A stretch of DNA of 64,000 nt from Lates calcarifer (GCF_001640805.2 NC_066835.1:7248227-7312226); one strand, 5' to 3'. Shown: positions 12,766 through 25,971, counted from the stretch's first letter. The notes: generated from the letters alone by a model not told the origin. Translations and numbers: made by a program.

Positions 12766-13369
12766 GTGGAGCCACTGACCACCATGGTAATAGCAACTAG
12801 GTTGCAGCAGCTCCCAAGTTTGACACAGAAAAGCGGATGTCTGCTAAAAAAAAACATCCCCCCCGGGTCGACAAAGATTGATATAAATGACAGAAAATCA
12901 CAGACTTTCATATGCCTAATGCATTGAGTCCTCGACAGGCTATCTTTTCCACAAACTCAACAGACTAGTAATCATCCTCCATCTGCACATGTAAGCTGAA
13001 ATATCTTTGTGAAAAAGTGTAAAACCCTCTCCTCACTGACTCATATCCCTGATCTTCCTTCTGTCTTTACTCTCTAAAAATTGCTATCTCTCTTTAGCTT
13101 GTCTTTTGTTCCCTTCTACATCTTTGCTCTTTATTGACCTCATGGCCTCAGAAACTTTTAAAGGCACAGAAGCCCTCACCTTTATGTTCCTAATATTTAG
13201 CTGCTCAGAATTTTAATCACGATTAATTCTACATTTGTACTTATCAACTCATTTCAGAATAAAAGCCTCGGCAAAATGCTTTAATGTGTTAAAAAAAATT
13301 TCATTGCACGACTTTTGTTAAGTGTTAAATTCATTTAATGCATTTCCATTCGGTCATAAATAGTTCAGA

Positions 13370-13770
13370 ACTTCACCTCATGTCGTGACATAACAGATTT
13401 GCTTCCTCGCTCTCCTACACACTGTGTGTGTTGCATAAAAGAAACCGGCCCAAAGCAATCAATCTTGCTGAAATTAAAATGCATGTGACCAGCTGGGACT
13501 GGCGATCACACAACTGAGAGTGGTAAGGGATGAGTAACTTCATCTGGCTGTCACTCATCTGTGTTAGCTTGGATTAGCCGAACGGATTAGCCTCTGATAC
13601 AAAGCAAAGCGTCCCTTTCCAATTACTGTACACACGTCTCATACTTCAGTAAACCTCACTGGCGATGAATTAAAAGGCTGTTTGAGTGACAGGGAGGCCA
13701 CGCTGGGCGGGAGCCACATATTGTACAGTTTCAGAAATACAGTATATACCCTGGGATTGAGCAAGGGGGA
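13370..13770. other. Unique intronic block, candidate conserved non-coding element
   Basis: This 400-bp block lacks repeats and lies in the intron between exons 4 and 5. It has many short factor-site-like words, including GCAATCAATC, TTGGATTAGCC, GGATTAGCC, CCAATTACTG and GATGAATTAAAAGG. Its CpG content is slightly raised. Conservation is inferred from texture only. Confidence 0.3.
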
Positions 13771-14055
13771 GAAATCTAAACTGCTACACCTGCTCGTGTA
13801 CTGTACACACACCACACACACACACACACACAGAGAAAGATATAACTAGATAAGCACACACATATGCTGACACTCACACATAAGCACACACATGAATAAA
13901 ATACTGAGCATACACACATTTGAACTGTTACTAGGAGAAAAAGCCATAGAACAAGCCTGAAGGTTTGTTCTGATGCATTCACTTATTGCCTGGATTTGAA
14001 CCTTTAACCCTCTTGTTCCCTCACCACTACATCCCTTAATCGCCCATCTGTTCTC

Positions 14056-14089
14056 CGCCTCCACTCCGCCTCCACTCCGCCTCCACTCC
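14056..14089. repeat. Three-copy 11-bp tandem repeat
   Basis: The 11-mer CGCCTCCACTC occurs three times head to tail with no mismatch. Confidence 0.95.
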
Positions 14090-15692
14090 CAATGTGATTT
14101 AAGCAGGCAAAAGCAAAAAATAAATAAAATTAAAAGCAAATAAATAGAGAAAAGGAAGACTAACTGATGCTGATAGACAGTCCTCTCTGATTTTATCTAC
14201 TTTACCATGAGGCGAGAAGGCAAAGGAGAAGAGGCAAATGCAAAAAAGCGAGCGTCTCCTCTGATTTTGTTTAGTCTTTTTGAGAGACGTGTATAGAAGA
14301 GAGTGAATTCTATGTATAGAGAGAAGCAGAATGAAAAAAGGCAGCCAACAGGCACGACTGATGTGCTAACATTGATTCTTCTCTGTCTCAGTTAAAAAGA
14401 AGTCACCCAGGTAGCTGATAAAACTGACAGCAAAGCTCTCGATGGCATCAAAATTTCAATAAATGCCGCGCTGTAACAAAATCCCTAACCAGCATCAGAG
14501 AGTGGTGTTCCCGTCCTCTCTCTGTATGGTTAGAGGCAAAACAAAAACATCTTGGATTTTCCTCTTTGGTTGCAAAGATACTGATTTCCTGAGAACTGAC
14601 ATTTTTTTTAGCGTTCCATCCCCCTCCTTCATAAGAACAACTACTCTCTAAGCCTGTGACAAACAATATATGTGACACTTTTAGAACAAAACGTCTCTAC
14701 TGAAAAAGAGTGTTTTGTAGACATATTTATCAGGCCTTCAAGTGAGTGGCGCTCACAGCGGTGGACAGAGTGATAAAACACTCTGGGCTGACCCAATTGG
14801 CAAGTTCTGAAAAACTGCTTTATTGGTTTGTAGAAAGACGCTCAGCCATCTGAAAACCAGCTATAACTCATAAGAAATGTAAAAGAAAAACAACAAAAAA
14901 GAGGACTGAAAAACAGCCAGCACATAACCCTAATAAGCACTTGTCACGCAATTCCAAACACAATCTACACCCAACCACTCTGTAATAACAACATGAAAAT
15001 CCAGGAAAGCTTAATTACACCATGTCAAGCTGCAAAACCATGTTGAGCAAGGAAGCTGTGCTTTGTTGGATTTTATGGCTGCAGGTCTCTTTGCCCAGAA
15101 ACAAGTTCAGAACAAGCTCAGGCTCTCAAATGCAGCTGTTAAATTCAAACCGTTTAACTTTTTAAAAATATTTTTACTGGCAACTGCATAATGCCTACTA
15201 ATTAAGGCATCACTTCTATAGACTGAGCTCAAGCAAATAAGTCAGACTTTCAAATATGAAAATGAGTTAGAGTAAGTACATGTGGTCACAACCGGAAAAC
15301 CAAAAGGGCTGTTACAGTTCAGTTTTACAAGCCAGTGTCAGTGGGGAGGGAAATGAAGTGGTAAAACTGGAAATGCAATCAGAGATTGACCCACGCTGTA
15401 TATGATTTGCCAAGTGTCTGCTTTTTACACAACAGCCAGTGGACAGCACTGACACGCTGGATGAGGGTTCAGAGGCTGATTCGCTGCAGGGTGTTGAGTC
15501 TCTCTGCGTTTCTCTTTGTTCAGACATGGCATGAAAAGGGAGAGCCTGTTGACATAGGCCCGCAGAAAGCTTGAAAATCCAGTAGAAAAATTCACTTTAT
15601 TTCCCTTCCTGTGCTTCTAAAGCTTTACACTGCATTTGTGCGAGATGTATTAAGGTGCTGGACGTGGTGGGAGAGGAGTACAGAAAACTTAC

Positions 15693-15810
15693 TCGGTGGG
15701 GCGTAGGAGTGCTCTCTTGCCCAGGCGGAGGATGACGGGTCCACGAGGGTTGCGGATCTTCTTGACATCTTGACTCTTGAGCAGGGAGAAACGCCTCACC
15801 AGATTAAAAC
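15693..15810 (-). CDS. col16a1: col16a1 exon 4: first part of TSPN domain
   Basis: This 118-nt exon begins after TTTTCAG and ends before GTAAGT. It enters in phase 1 (completing G49) and leaves in phase 2 (GA of D88). It encodes GFNLVRRFSLLKSQDVKKIR followed by NPRGPVILRLGKRALLRPT. The GFNL, KKIRNP and LRLG segments match the opening strands of the collagen XVI TSPN domain; collagen IX and XIX carry more distant versions. In this family the segment forms the first strands of a laminin-G-like beta sandwich used for heparin or matrix contacts. The basic cluster KKIRNPR is conserved and may contribute to heparin binding, which is inference. Confidence 0.9.
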
Positions 15811-15892
15811 CTGAAAACAAATGGCATTCATCAGCACCCACGTAAATAAAACTCAGAGAAGAATGTGTGCCTGTTTCAGTTTGTGCATTCAC

Positions 15893-15961
15893 CAGTGATA
15901 TTGTGCCTGGCCGTCTGAGGAAACTTCCACTCATCCACTTGTAAGGACGGGCATTGTATGC
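15893..15961 (-). CDS. col16a1: col16a1 exon 3: linker between signal peptide and TSPN domain
   Basis: This small 69-nt exon is flanked by a TCTCTGCAG acceptor and a GTGAAT donor. Phase 1 at both ends matches its neighbours. It encodes (G)IQCPSLQVDEWKFPQTARH followed by NIT(G), residues 26-49. The IQCP start corresponds to an AQCP segment near the mature N-terminus of human COL16A1, and the NITG end corresponds to NVTG. NIT at residues 46-48 is an N-glycosylation sequon. Only 82 bp of intron separate it from the next exon. Another frame is open across both exons but would read through the splice sites and does not resemble a collagen. Confidence 0.82.
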
Positions 15962-17049
15962 CTGCAGAGACATGACACAGAGGGTTAAACAATGAAAAAG
16001 TCAAAAAGTGGGTGTGTAAACAGCAAAAACCCTGAGATGTGCGGTAAGACTTTGGAGAAGTTATCTCAAATGTAACCTTTCACAATTACTGCAGGGTGAG
16101 ACGGACACAGTTACTGTGAGAGAACAAGCAACTTCAAACATACATCCATTTGAGAGTTACAGAAATATTGATCTAAAAGAAGGAGAAAGGGAGTCGGTGG
16201 AGGTGAAAGAGAGTTAAAAAAAAAAAGAGTGTAAAACACAGAGAGTGAGATGAAATGAGGGCAAAGCTGTGTAGAGAGGAACACAGCCCAGTTTGACAGG
16301 TTGTCTAGCACCAAGCTTGTCTGTCGCGGTAGCCTCTGTTTGATGGATATGTTCTCACCCTGTCAGGGGAGGTTACAGAGAAAAGTGTTGCCTGTCAGAA
16401 CGGACTGCCTGACTACAGAGGGGGGAGATGTGAGATGTGTAGAAAAACCTAGTGCAGGTAGACATGGATCCTGCGAATCACTGTGATCCACAGATAATTG
16501 ATCTCTTTGGGGCCAAGGACCACGGCCCTGAGCAAGACGTTCTACAGGGCACAGGTTTTCCAAAAAAGTGTTTTTGTCTTAACTATGACTGCAGAGAATC
16601 TGGAAGCAGGTGGTGCCCTGTGTTAACCAAAAATAAAACCTCATAATTTTCTCTGAGCTGCGCTGCTGTCAGTAATAGTTTAAATCATTAATGTGAAGGT
16701 CAGATATTTTAATTTAACCCGATTCAAGGCTGCCTCATGCATGGGGAGGGTGTTAGTTTTTTTTTTTTTAAAATCACCTTTCCAAAAGCAAAAACATGAA
16801 AGAAGTATATTGACTCCATTAAACTGCACTTTTCTAATGTGACCTGCAAAATTTAGCACGCGTGGCTAACTAACTACCTCAAGTAGTCACCTAGCGTCAT
16901 TACTGGAAGCAAGGAGCATATCATCAGCTAACTATAATATTATAAATGGTAACAGTCAGTTACCTTTAGAAACTGTAGCATAGCACGGGTGTTGAGTCTA
17001 GACTGACATTATCAGCTTTATGCTGCTCTTCAGTTGGTTTGCAAACTAG

Positions 17050-17460
17050 TGTTCATCCTTGAGGCCATCTCTCTCGCAAAATTTGAATCTTACATTTGAA
17101 AGATTTCAGTCCCTTCAAACTTGGCACAAACATTCCCTTGGACTCAAAGATGAAATTATTAGATTTCAAAGGTCGAAGGTCAAGATCACAGTATGCTTGC
17201 AGTCTTGTGAACATAAAATATCAGGAACACCAGGTGGGAATTTCATTACATCTGTAACCAACATTCACTTGGACACATGGATAAACTGATTAGACTGTGG
17301 TGGTCAAAAGTCATAGGTCAAGGTCACTGTGACCTCACAAAATATGTTTTTGGTCTTGAGAATCTGATATCTCAAGAAAGCCTGGAAGGAACCCCCTAAT
17401 ATTTGGCACAAACATTCACTTGGACTTGATCAAAATTTAACAAATTAATTATAACTGGAC
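17050..17460 (+). repeat. Tandem repeat, about three units of 130-150 bp, family D
   Basis: The phrase TTGGCACAAACATTC.CTTGGAC occurs near 17121 and 17403, with a shorter match (ACATTCACTTGGAC) near 17261. A 'GGTCAAAGGTCAAGGTCA'-like segment follows each of the first two. Spacing between the ATTC(A/C)CTTGG cores is about 130 and 152 bp. I recall this unit as a common dispersed or tandem element of percomorph fishes. The third unit is cut short. It lies in the 10-kb intron between exons 2 and 3. Confidence 0.75.
17321..17335. promoter_or_regulatory. Perfect oestrogen-response-element palindrome
   Basis: AGGTCACTGTGACCT is an exact 15-bp match to the consensus AGGTCAnnnTGACCT. It is directly preceded by another half site (AGGTCA at 17315-17320). 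TCAAGGTCA at 17318-17326 also fits the monomer site used by ERR and SF-1 receptors. It lies inside the tandem repeat at 17050-17460. The motif match is certain; occupancy and function are not shown. Confidence 0.6.
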
Positions 17461-19274
17461 TTATTGGTGGAGGAATGCAAGAGGCAGCAATTTTAGTTCA
17501 TTTATGACACTGTACTATATACACCATGACTGGCAGGTTCTACCCTGCAGTAACTGACTATGCTATTTTCTTTTCATGTCTTCTACATAGATAATCAGCA
17601 GATGAGGATGCCAACATTTTGCATGGGACATGGAGCTTTAGCCTCTTTTAGCATTATGGAAATATTATAAATATGTATAGCTATCATGTGCATATTTAAG
17701 ACCCTTCTTAGTTTAAAACAAATCAGTTGGAAAAGACTGGAAAGTCAGCAGGAGACAGTATTTTCAGCCAATGGAGATTTGGAGTTGGCACTATAGCATT
17801 GGATTACACAAGCTAGTCACACCTGGTAAAATCTGCTAGTGACAGTTCAATTAGGCAACAAAGTCCATGATCACCAGAGGCATACTTCTGTTTACTTCTT
17901 GGTAAAATTGAAAGACCAGTTGTTTTAAAAATGTATAGCAGATTCCGAGAGGTAAACAGCATAGATACTGTGTGAGGATGGAAAGCTTGACAGATATAGT
18001 AACAATGACTAAGATGCTTTGCCAAAAGTCAGTTGTTTATGCAAGAAGATAAACCTAAATATCAGGTGCTGATTCAGATTCAGGGTTCATTTGAAAGTCA
18101 CTATTGATTGTTGCTATTACAGAAAAATAAACCAGAGTACAGCCTGAAGAAAAAGTTTTCTTATACATTTAAAAATAACAATGCATTTCAAACAACAGTA
18201 ATCTTTTTGTGTCTCCTGGTTTTATGGACTCGGTGTAATAAAGTTGAGAATTTCTTTTTGATGAAACAGGCAGGGCACTGCATAGAGAGTTGCTTTGAAG
18301 CATGCAACAGCACCATCTATGCTTCCAACCACAATTTATCCAGGCTGGAAGTCGCATCAAAAACGAGGTGAAAGAGCGTAATATAATTACTAAAATAATA
18401 ACATCCAACTGACTTTAATTAAGAGTTAGGAATTTAATTTCACGGAGGCAGGCTCAAGAAAGAATTAAATCGCATTTAGCGCTTCATCACCTATTATCAA
18501 GTTCATCACTTGACACCCTGCAGCTTCGGCTCGTCTTGGTTTGAAAACACAAAGACTGTTTCAAAGCACAGCATACTTCAGCCTGTCTGCCTGCACAGTG
18601 TGTCATTCTCTTATTGCTGTCTAAAAGTACAAATTAAAGAGCAGAAAAGGAGTTGTCAAACAGTGGTGTTGTAGGAAGCTGAGAGAAACTTGAGATGAAA
18701 AGTCAAGGAAACTGCATGAATTGACTGTGACTTCAGAACAAAGTAACAGATACAGTGGAGAGTACAGAAAGTATCAAGCATAAGTTTAGAGTCCTCTGAG
18801 CCGTCTATTTTATATCCTTTTCTCACATACACTCCTTTTCTCTCTCTCCCGCTCTCTCTCTCACACACACACAATCACACATACTATATTTATAACTTGA
18901 CAGGTCCATCCTGAAACCTTATCTGCTAACTCAGCACAAAGTACACTCTCCGCAGCCTCACAGACACGTCCTGCCTTTTAAATCAGACACACACACATAC
19001 ACCAACAGCTCATCTCCATCGCCGAATGCAGTTTTTTTAAAGCTCTACCTTTTGCCACTGCTTACTCTTTTTTTTTTCTTTTTTTTTTTTTGGTCATCAC
19101 CAACCCATCTGCATCAGACAGAATCAAGATGAAGGTTTTGTCAGGAATAGAGAGATCCTGGCTGGAGGCAAGTGGGCAGCACAATGAAAAGTTAAACAGC
19201 ATAACAGAGGAGAAGGTAGAGAGAGGAAGGGGAAAAAAAGGAAACACAGGACAGAAAGGGGGGAGAGTGTTCCA

Positions 19275-21400
19275 CTGATGAATTGGCTAAGCTACTACTG
19301 CAGATCAGACACAGGCTGTATGTGCAGGGTGAGAGGGCTGGGCGCCTAGTGGCACATAAGATTCGTCAAGCAGCCACAAGGCCGGTCTTGATGAGCCTGT
19401 CTTGCTTGAGGACTAAATACATGCAATAAGAAGTATGCAAAGCTCTAAAAACCCCTGGCTCTGATGGGTTTACCTCTGAATTCTTTAAAGCTTTCTCTCA
19501 ATTAATCTCCACTGTATTACTCGATGCCTTTAACGAAGCCTTTGCTGCTAAAACTCTTCCTCCTACTTTTTATCAGGCAACCACATCAGTTTTATTAAAG
19601 GAAAGTAAAAACCTTAGGGGGCTCCCTTCCTATAGACCCATTACTCTTTTTGGTGTTTAAATGAAGCCAAATTGTTAGCCAAGATGCTTGCCACTGGGCT
19701 GAAAAAAAAAATCTCTCATCAATCATATCCCAAGATCAGACTGGGTTTATTAGAAAACATTATTTGTTTTCTAACCTCTGCTGGCTTGGCCCCTCGGCAT
19801 GCAGAGATTCTTGTTTCTCTGAATGCTGATAAGGCCCTTGACAGAGCTGAATGAGACTCTCTCATTGTTCTTGGAAAGTTTGGCCTTAGTGATAATTTTA
19901 CAGCTCGGGTCAAGCCCCTGTACTGGTTCCCTCTTCCTTCAGTGCAGACCAACTCCTTTAGTTCTCCCTATTTCTCCCTGCAACTGGGAACAAGGCTAAC
20001 AAATCCCTATGAATCCCTCACATAATGTCCACTTTGAAAGAATATGGTGAGATTTCAGGTTTTAAGTTAAACTTGTCAAAGAATGAACTGTTCCAAATCA
20101 ACAAGGCTGCCTTAATCCTTTCTGATGAATAAATTCTAGTTTCAGTGTAGAAGGAATCTCTTATGTTTCAGCACCTCTCCAAACAGAGCTCTCAGAATAG
20201 AACAGTATACTGGAAATAGTTCAATGGGCTACGTTTCAACGACTGATCCGTTACTCAACCACAGTGTTGGTGTGTACGGGTTCAGTTGCTGAGAAGTGGC
20301 CATTTGAACTGTTTTCAATTTCCAGTTTCATTTGGAACAAGGGGAGACCTAGAATTAGGAGAGCTTATTTGCAGCAGGCAGGACCAGGTAGGGGAATGGG
20401 ACTGCCTTATTTCCAGCAGTACTGGACGTCTGACGTACGTTGGACGTTTCTCTTCTTTCAGGCTCAATCTGATAAGTATGCAGAAAATCCCATTTGTGCA
20501 CAAATGGAGCACAATTCGTGCTATCTGACATCCCATCCCATCTGACCGCCTCCCTTGTTTTCTATAACACCTCTTATTACACCATGTTAAGAACAATTCC
20601 ATTGCAAAACAGTATTTGGAAATGTCTTCTGTTATTTGGAAAAATAATGAATGGCGAAATGGCCCTCTGCTTGTTCCTGGTTCTCCCAGCCACATCCTCT
20701 CCCCATCCATCTTTCTCTGAGCATGATAAATTGTAGGGAAATTGATAAAATATGTTTCCTACCTTGGAACAACAACAAAATAAACTTGTGTTGAGCCGCA
20801 AGTTTTTCAGATCCCTCCAGGTTTGTGGTCACATTGAAATGAAGACACTGTCTTTTCCCAGCTAGCCTGAGGGTTCACCTGTGGATTCTTTGTTTTCATT
20901 TGACCCTTCAAAAGAGGGATGCAATATTTTTTATTTTGAAGTTCTTGTCTAATTAAAAAAAAAAAAAGAACCCATCACTGGAGATTCTAAGGTGTGACTG
21001 GGAGGGAGATTTTGGGGAAGGCTGGATGGAAAGGTAGAGATGGTGGAGAAGATAACTGCAAGGCCATGGCAAGTGAAATCTCTGAAATGATCCCAGATGT
21101 AGACTCTACCTTTGATTTATTGGAGTTCAATCTTCAAAATACTGTCAGACATTTAAAAATGGTAATTCAGCCAGATCCCATGATAGCTATTTTTGGCATA
21201 GTAGAAGAGAACAATAATAATCTTTCTGGAACTAAATTCAAAATAACAAAATTTGTCCCTGGACTCAGTGGCTGAGGGAGATGATGCAGCATCTCAAACT
21301 GAGATTCATAATACGTGGCTCATCAAATAATTTTGAGAAAATCTGGAAACCATTTATGGAAAATATGAATGATGAAAGCAACACAACAAAGAAACCCAAA
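19275..21400 (+). pseudogene. L1-type (Tx1-like) LINE ORF2 fragment, decayed
   Basis: The plus strand reads, in order, an RLYVQGERAGRLVAHKIRQA segment, KTPGSDGFTSEFFKAFS, LPPTFYQATTSVLLKESKN, LPSYRPITLF, LAKMLATGLKKKIS, EILVSLNADKALDR, SSFIWNKGRPRIRRAYLQ, GMGLPYFQQYWTSDVR, PDPMIAIFGIVEENN and WLREMMQHLKLRF. These follow the order of the RT and C-terminal region of fish L1-clade ORF2. Stops and frameshifts separate them, and the part holding the FADD box is degraded or missing. The element is antisense to col16a1 in the 10-kb intron and cannot be active. Confidence 0.88.
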
Positions 21401-24400
21401 ACAATTAGCAAAAAGATGCTAAAAGATGCTAAAATGCTTCATATAGCTCAATAAGCGTCAATGGTTATTCTCCATTGGTTCACCACTACAACCAACAGTA
21501 GGTACATGACTGTCATTTGATCCATTGACCAGTGCAATTTTTAACTAGCAAGAGCAATTTGAATAAGACAAAAAGCACAGGGAACGCTTGCTCTGGAACT
21601 ACTGAAGTGAACTACAAAAACAGAAGAATTAAGCTGATCATTAAAATAACATGCTCAACTTTGTCAAACCATGTGTGGAGGAGGAATTAGGTTTGGAAAA
21701 CTTAACAGAGGACAATAATGGATATAAACATAATGGATGTTAAGCTAAGCTACAGCTTAGACTGCTGAAACATGAGCATAGCCTGTCATGTCACTGTATT
21801 CACTAATCTCCAGCTATGTAACACTCTGAACAGGTAGAAAGTATATGATCTGTGTTTGTATATGGGTATATCCCAGTGGTTAACAACTAGAAAACATTTG
21901 TTACATCCTTTAAAGTTGTGAAATTAAATGCAGTGTTTGCTTGTTAAAGCATCAGACTTTTGCTCACAGTCATGGGAGAGCTGAGCTATTTCTATATAGC
22001 TCAGAGGATGGATGATATTTTAGTGGACTGTAAGGTACGCAGGCACTTTGGCAGGACACACTGCAGAACTTGAACCCCATTTCCTCTCAAGCTGTGATCA
22101 AAGAAACGCATTTGCTTGTTGACAAGCTAATTAGCACAAAGTATGAGTGTCACTCCAGGATCCAGCTAGTAGCTGCATGTAGCCTTAAAGAGATTGGATG
22201 GTCTTGGCTGGGTTCACATCCTCTTTGATGGGTTGTGTTTGACTCTTGCCAAGGCAGGTAATGATACTTACACTGGCAGTCACGCACTACACTGCTGTGA
22301 GTGTTTCCTAAAGTCTCCACCTTGCCAAAGATTAAAAAAAATTCAGGGAATTTTAGGCCTTTAGAGAAGTAAAACACCACTGTTTGATGTATACATACTT
22401 ACACTTAACTTGGATGGAAGTAAAAGGTATCAGATAAGGATAAACCTGGATGATTTGACTGGTGTAAATGAATCAGTACACAGAAAGTAATAAAACTCAA
22501 AACTTTTCCTTTGGCCAGTGACTACACCACTCAGGCATTCATTATAACAAATGCTATAATATATAGTGCAATATTAACTCAGCCCTGGCTGACCCACAGC
22601 AATATCCCAGCTAAAATAAGCAATGTGTGACCTTTCTTGTATTGTGAGTGATATTTGACAAACTCCAGTGTGTTTAGGAATCAATAGCCTCACCTCTGAG
22701 TGTCTTGTTGTGGCTGGGGTTTACTGAAACCAACCCCTTCTGAGTTTGAATTCTGTTTTCGTAGCAGCAAATACTTGGCAGAGTGCTTTCATTTGGGAGG
22801 AGAGGTCAAAAGTATGCTCACTGTGTCAGGGTGTGCAGTGTGGGGTTTGTTATGAGAGCGGGTATGGTAGTTATTCAATGTACTTTACAGTGTGGCATTC
22901 CTAGATAATGGGACTGTGCTGCTGATCAGCAGAAACTCAGACTCAGAAAGAGAATCTTCCACGTCCTGAAGCTGTTAAACACATGCAACATAAGGGGAGG
23001 AGAGGGGCATGCTGGGTTGATGATTCAGTGTAGCCTATCTGAAGTTTAATTTTGGGAGGGGGGGGGGGGACAAACTGAGAGAGTGATTCAAAGAAAGGAG
23101 GGATTGAGACAGAGGGACAATGTGTGTCTCACTTGCCCTAGCAGCCTAATGAGACAGACAAGAGAGAACATTCCTGGTTGTTTTCCAGAGATAAAATTGC
23201 AGCACAGAGGAGTGGAAAGACTTAAAACGCTCCACGTTATAGGGATGAGCTCACTCATTTTCCCCTTGTAGGCCTCTGGCCCACATTCAGTACACTCTCC
23301 AAAGCATACACAGATACAGACTGGGCTCATGACACACACATTTACAAGCTTTTCACAACAATAGAGTTGGACAGGACATGCACTGTGCAGTATTGACATG
23401 GGATTCAGTACTACTTTCATCAGTACTGAATTATTGGTGTTTGAAAGTTACTGCAGCCTCATTATGTTTTCTGTAAGCAGGTCTTCTCCCCCCCCCACAC
23501 ACACATTTTTTTCTGTGGATAGTAGAGACATCATGGGACATGGTTCATTCACAAAGAAGCACCCCTGAAGCAATTTAACGTTCATTTATCAGTGCCTGTG
23601 ATGTTCAAGAGCTACCTTTAATAATGTTCCAACTAGCCTGGTCACTCCCTGTAGGTTATCCATCAGCCCTAATAATTGCCCATCAGCAGTAGGATTGGTC
23701 CCAAATTCTCTTAAATGGAAATAAGGAATAAGTATCACCTGATTCTGCAGTCCCATCAGTTTTAACATCTTTAGATTTTAACACTGTCTTATTCATTGAT
23801 TTTTGTTTTTCTGATCTACAACTTTACTGTTTTGGTTCAGTTTCACTGCTCTCATCAGGCACTATATTGTATGAGAATGTAAAGATGTCCTTTAATGGTG
23901 TTGTTTTAATCTAATTTTCATCCTACTGACTTATAAAGTCAACTATATATTAAGGAATAAAATATTTAATATATAAAATAACTGTAGTGTAAGAACAGGC
24001 CTACAGTGTATAATCAGTTTCATTATCAGCATAAAAACTAATCCAAAAACAGAACTTCACTTTGATTCTCCTAACCAGCCACTGTAATGTATATCTGTTT
24101 CTGCTGCTGGGTGCTTGTCCTCTCTAAAGTCTGCTTCTGTGTAAATGAGCTTATTACTACAACAATTCATTGGCACTAGAAAACATACAGCACAATTTAG
24201 CTCAGATGCAGACAGAGTGAAACTGAGTCAAAACAAATCGATACATAAATTCCCATTACTTCAGACTGCGTAGGATCTGTGGTGCACAAAAAAAAATTCA
24301 TATCAGCAACACTTTACTAAAGGCAGGGCATTTCAGCAATTTAATTTAACTATGGGGACTAGTCTCTCTGGCTGATACACTGCAGAACTGCAGTGCAATC

Positions 24401-25600
24401 ATCCAGCCCGACTCTTCAACACTAGTTTTACTTAAACCTGCTTTCCTGCTGTAATGTCAGCAAATTACCAGTAAGTAGAGATTTGGATGAGTCGGAGGAA
24501 TAGTGATAGTGTGTGTACGTGAGGTTGTGTGAGTGTGTGCGTGTGTGTGTGGTGCCTACTGTGACAAAGTGTTATAGCTGCACTTAAGAAAGCACTTTCT
24601 TCCAACCACTGGGGGAGAGGACTCAGGGGAGCTACGAGCTGACTCAGTCTCATCTGAAAAGCTCTGACTAGGGTCTCCCAGGAGGAACACCCCCCTCCTT
24701 GACAAAGCTCCCTTCAGAGGCCCCCCCACCCAAGTGATATCACAGAGCCGGCCCCTGAGAACACACTGACAATGTGATGAGGAGTATGACAGTTTGGAAC
24801 AAAATAAATAAATAAAACAAGACAATAAAAGAGATTTCTCTTCACCTCTCTGCCTCTTGATTTCTTGGTTTTCTGTTTCTGTCTCTGTCACACATACACA
24901 CCTGGATACGAAAAGAAACACACGCGCATTCCCTCCAACACACTAACGGACAAATACGCTAGCATTTCAACATGCTCGCAATCTCATATATGCTCACACA
25001 GACATTCAAAAACTTGTGTTTCTCCCATACAAATACACAGAGGTCTGTATGATTGATGGCTTGTGAATTAGAACACAACCACACATGGTAAACACACATG
25101 CCTCTATGCCACAGCCTTACCACACAGCCACCAGTGGCTACCAACATAAAGTGCACATACACCATAATTACGCTCCATTTTCATTGTAACCTTGGGTTCC
25201 ATCATACATACAGGGTGCACACACACAGAGGCAGACACAGACGGACACACCGCCATCAGATGCTGATGGGTTTTTCAAAGCGTGATGAGTTGATCAGGCG
25301 TACAACTCCAGCTTGAAAATCTGAAAAAAATTCTGCAGTAGTATTGCTTTAACCCCAGAAGGCATCGTTTTTGAGACTTTACTGTGTTTTTAGCATTTAT
25401 ATGACGATATACGGACTGTTCCCGAAGCAGTTATTTGAGAGCATTTTTTATGGCCTTTGTCAGTCACTTTAGTAGGATTTTCATTCACAGCTTTTAGGAA
25501 GCAATAACATTTGATAAATAGTTTAAAAGAGCTCTATGGAGGCCACTGATGTAATGCAACTATTTCATTTAATCCATCCATTTTGGAAAAAAATATTTTA
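21401..25600. other. Intronic sequence, no gene seen
   Basis: Part of the intron between exons 2 and 3. It holds a G-run at 23058-23069 and short CA-rich stretches around 24540 and 25210. Some CG-containing unique sequence sits at 24600-24780. Nothing codes for a recognisable protein. Confidence 0.6.
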
Positions 25601-25604
25601 GGTC

Positions 25605-25880
25605 CTGTTTTTGCTAAAGCAATACTTTGACATTTTGGGAAATATGCTTATTTGCTTTCTTACCAAAAGTTAGATGAAAGGCTACCACTCCCAAATCTTT
25701 CCTTTGAATATGAGGCTAAAATCAGTAGCTAGTTCTCTTAGCTTAGCATAAGGACTGGAAAGGTCAAACTGATTTAGCTGCTGAATCAAGCGTTACGTTA
25801 AGCTAAGCTAACTAGCTGCGGTTTTAGCTAGGTTCAAATAAAATAGACAGATATCAAATTAGAACTATTCCTTTTGTTTA
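25605..25880 (+). repeat. Dispersed teleost repeat, family B copy 2
   Basis: It starts with GACATTTTGGGAAATATGCT and contains AGTTAGATGAAAGGCTACCA, TTAGCTTAGCATAAGGACTG and several AGCTAAGCTAACTAGCT words. It shares this order with 45545-45700 and more weakly with 2040-2240. It lies about 100 bp 3' of the exon 2 donor. Confidence 0.75.
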
Positions 25881-25971
25881 AGGAGCACATCCTGTTCATT
25901 CTGAAGTTTATATATTTACCATGCAAAACTACTGTTTTGGTTAACATCAATACTGCAGCAGGGGAACTCAC

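Noticed and set aside
15689..15973. Single 94-codon minus-strand frame spanning both small collagen exons
   Set aside because: It reads through an 82-bp intron with clear GT and AG borders, and in its first part is in the wrong frame for the collagen product.
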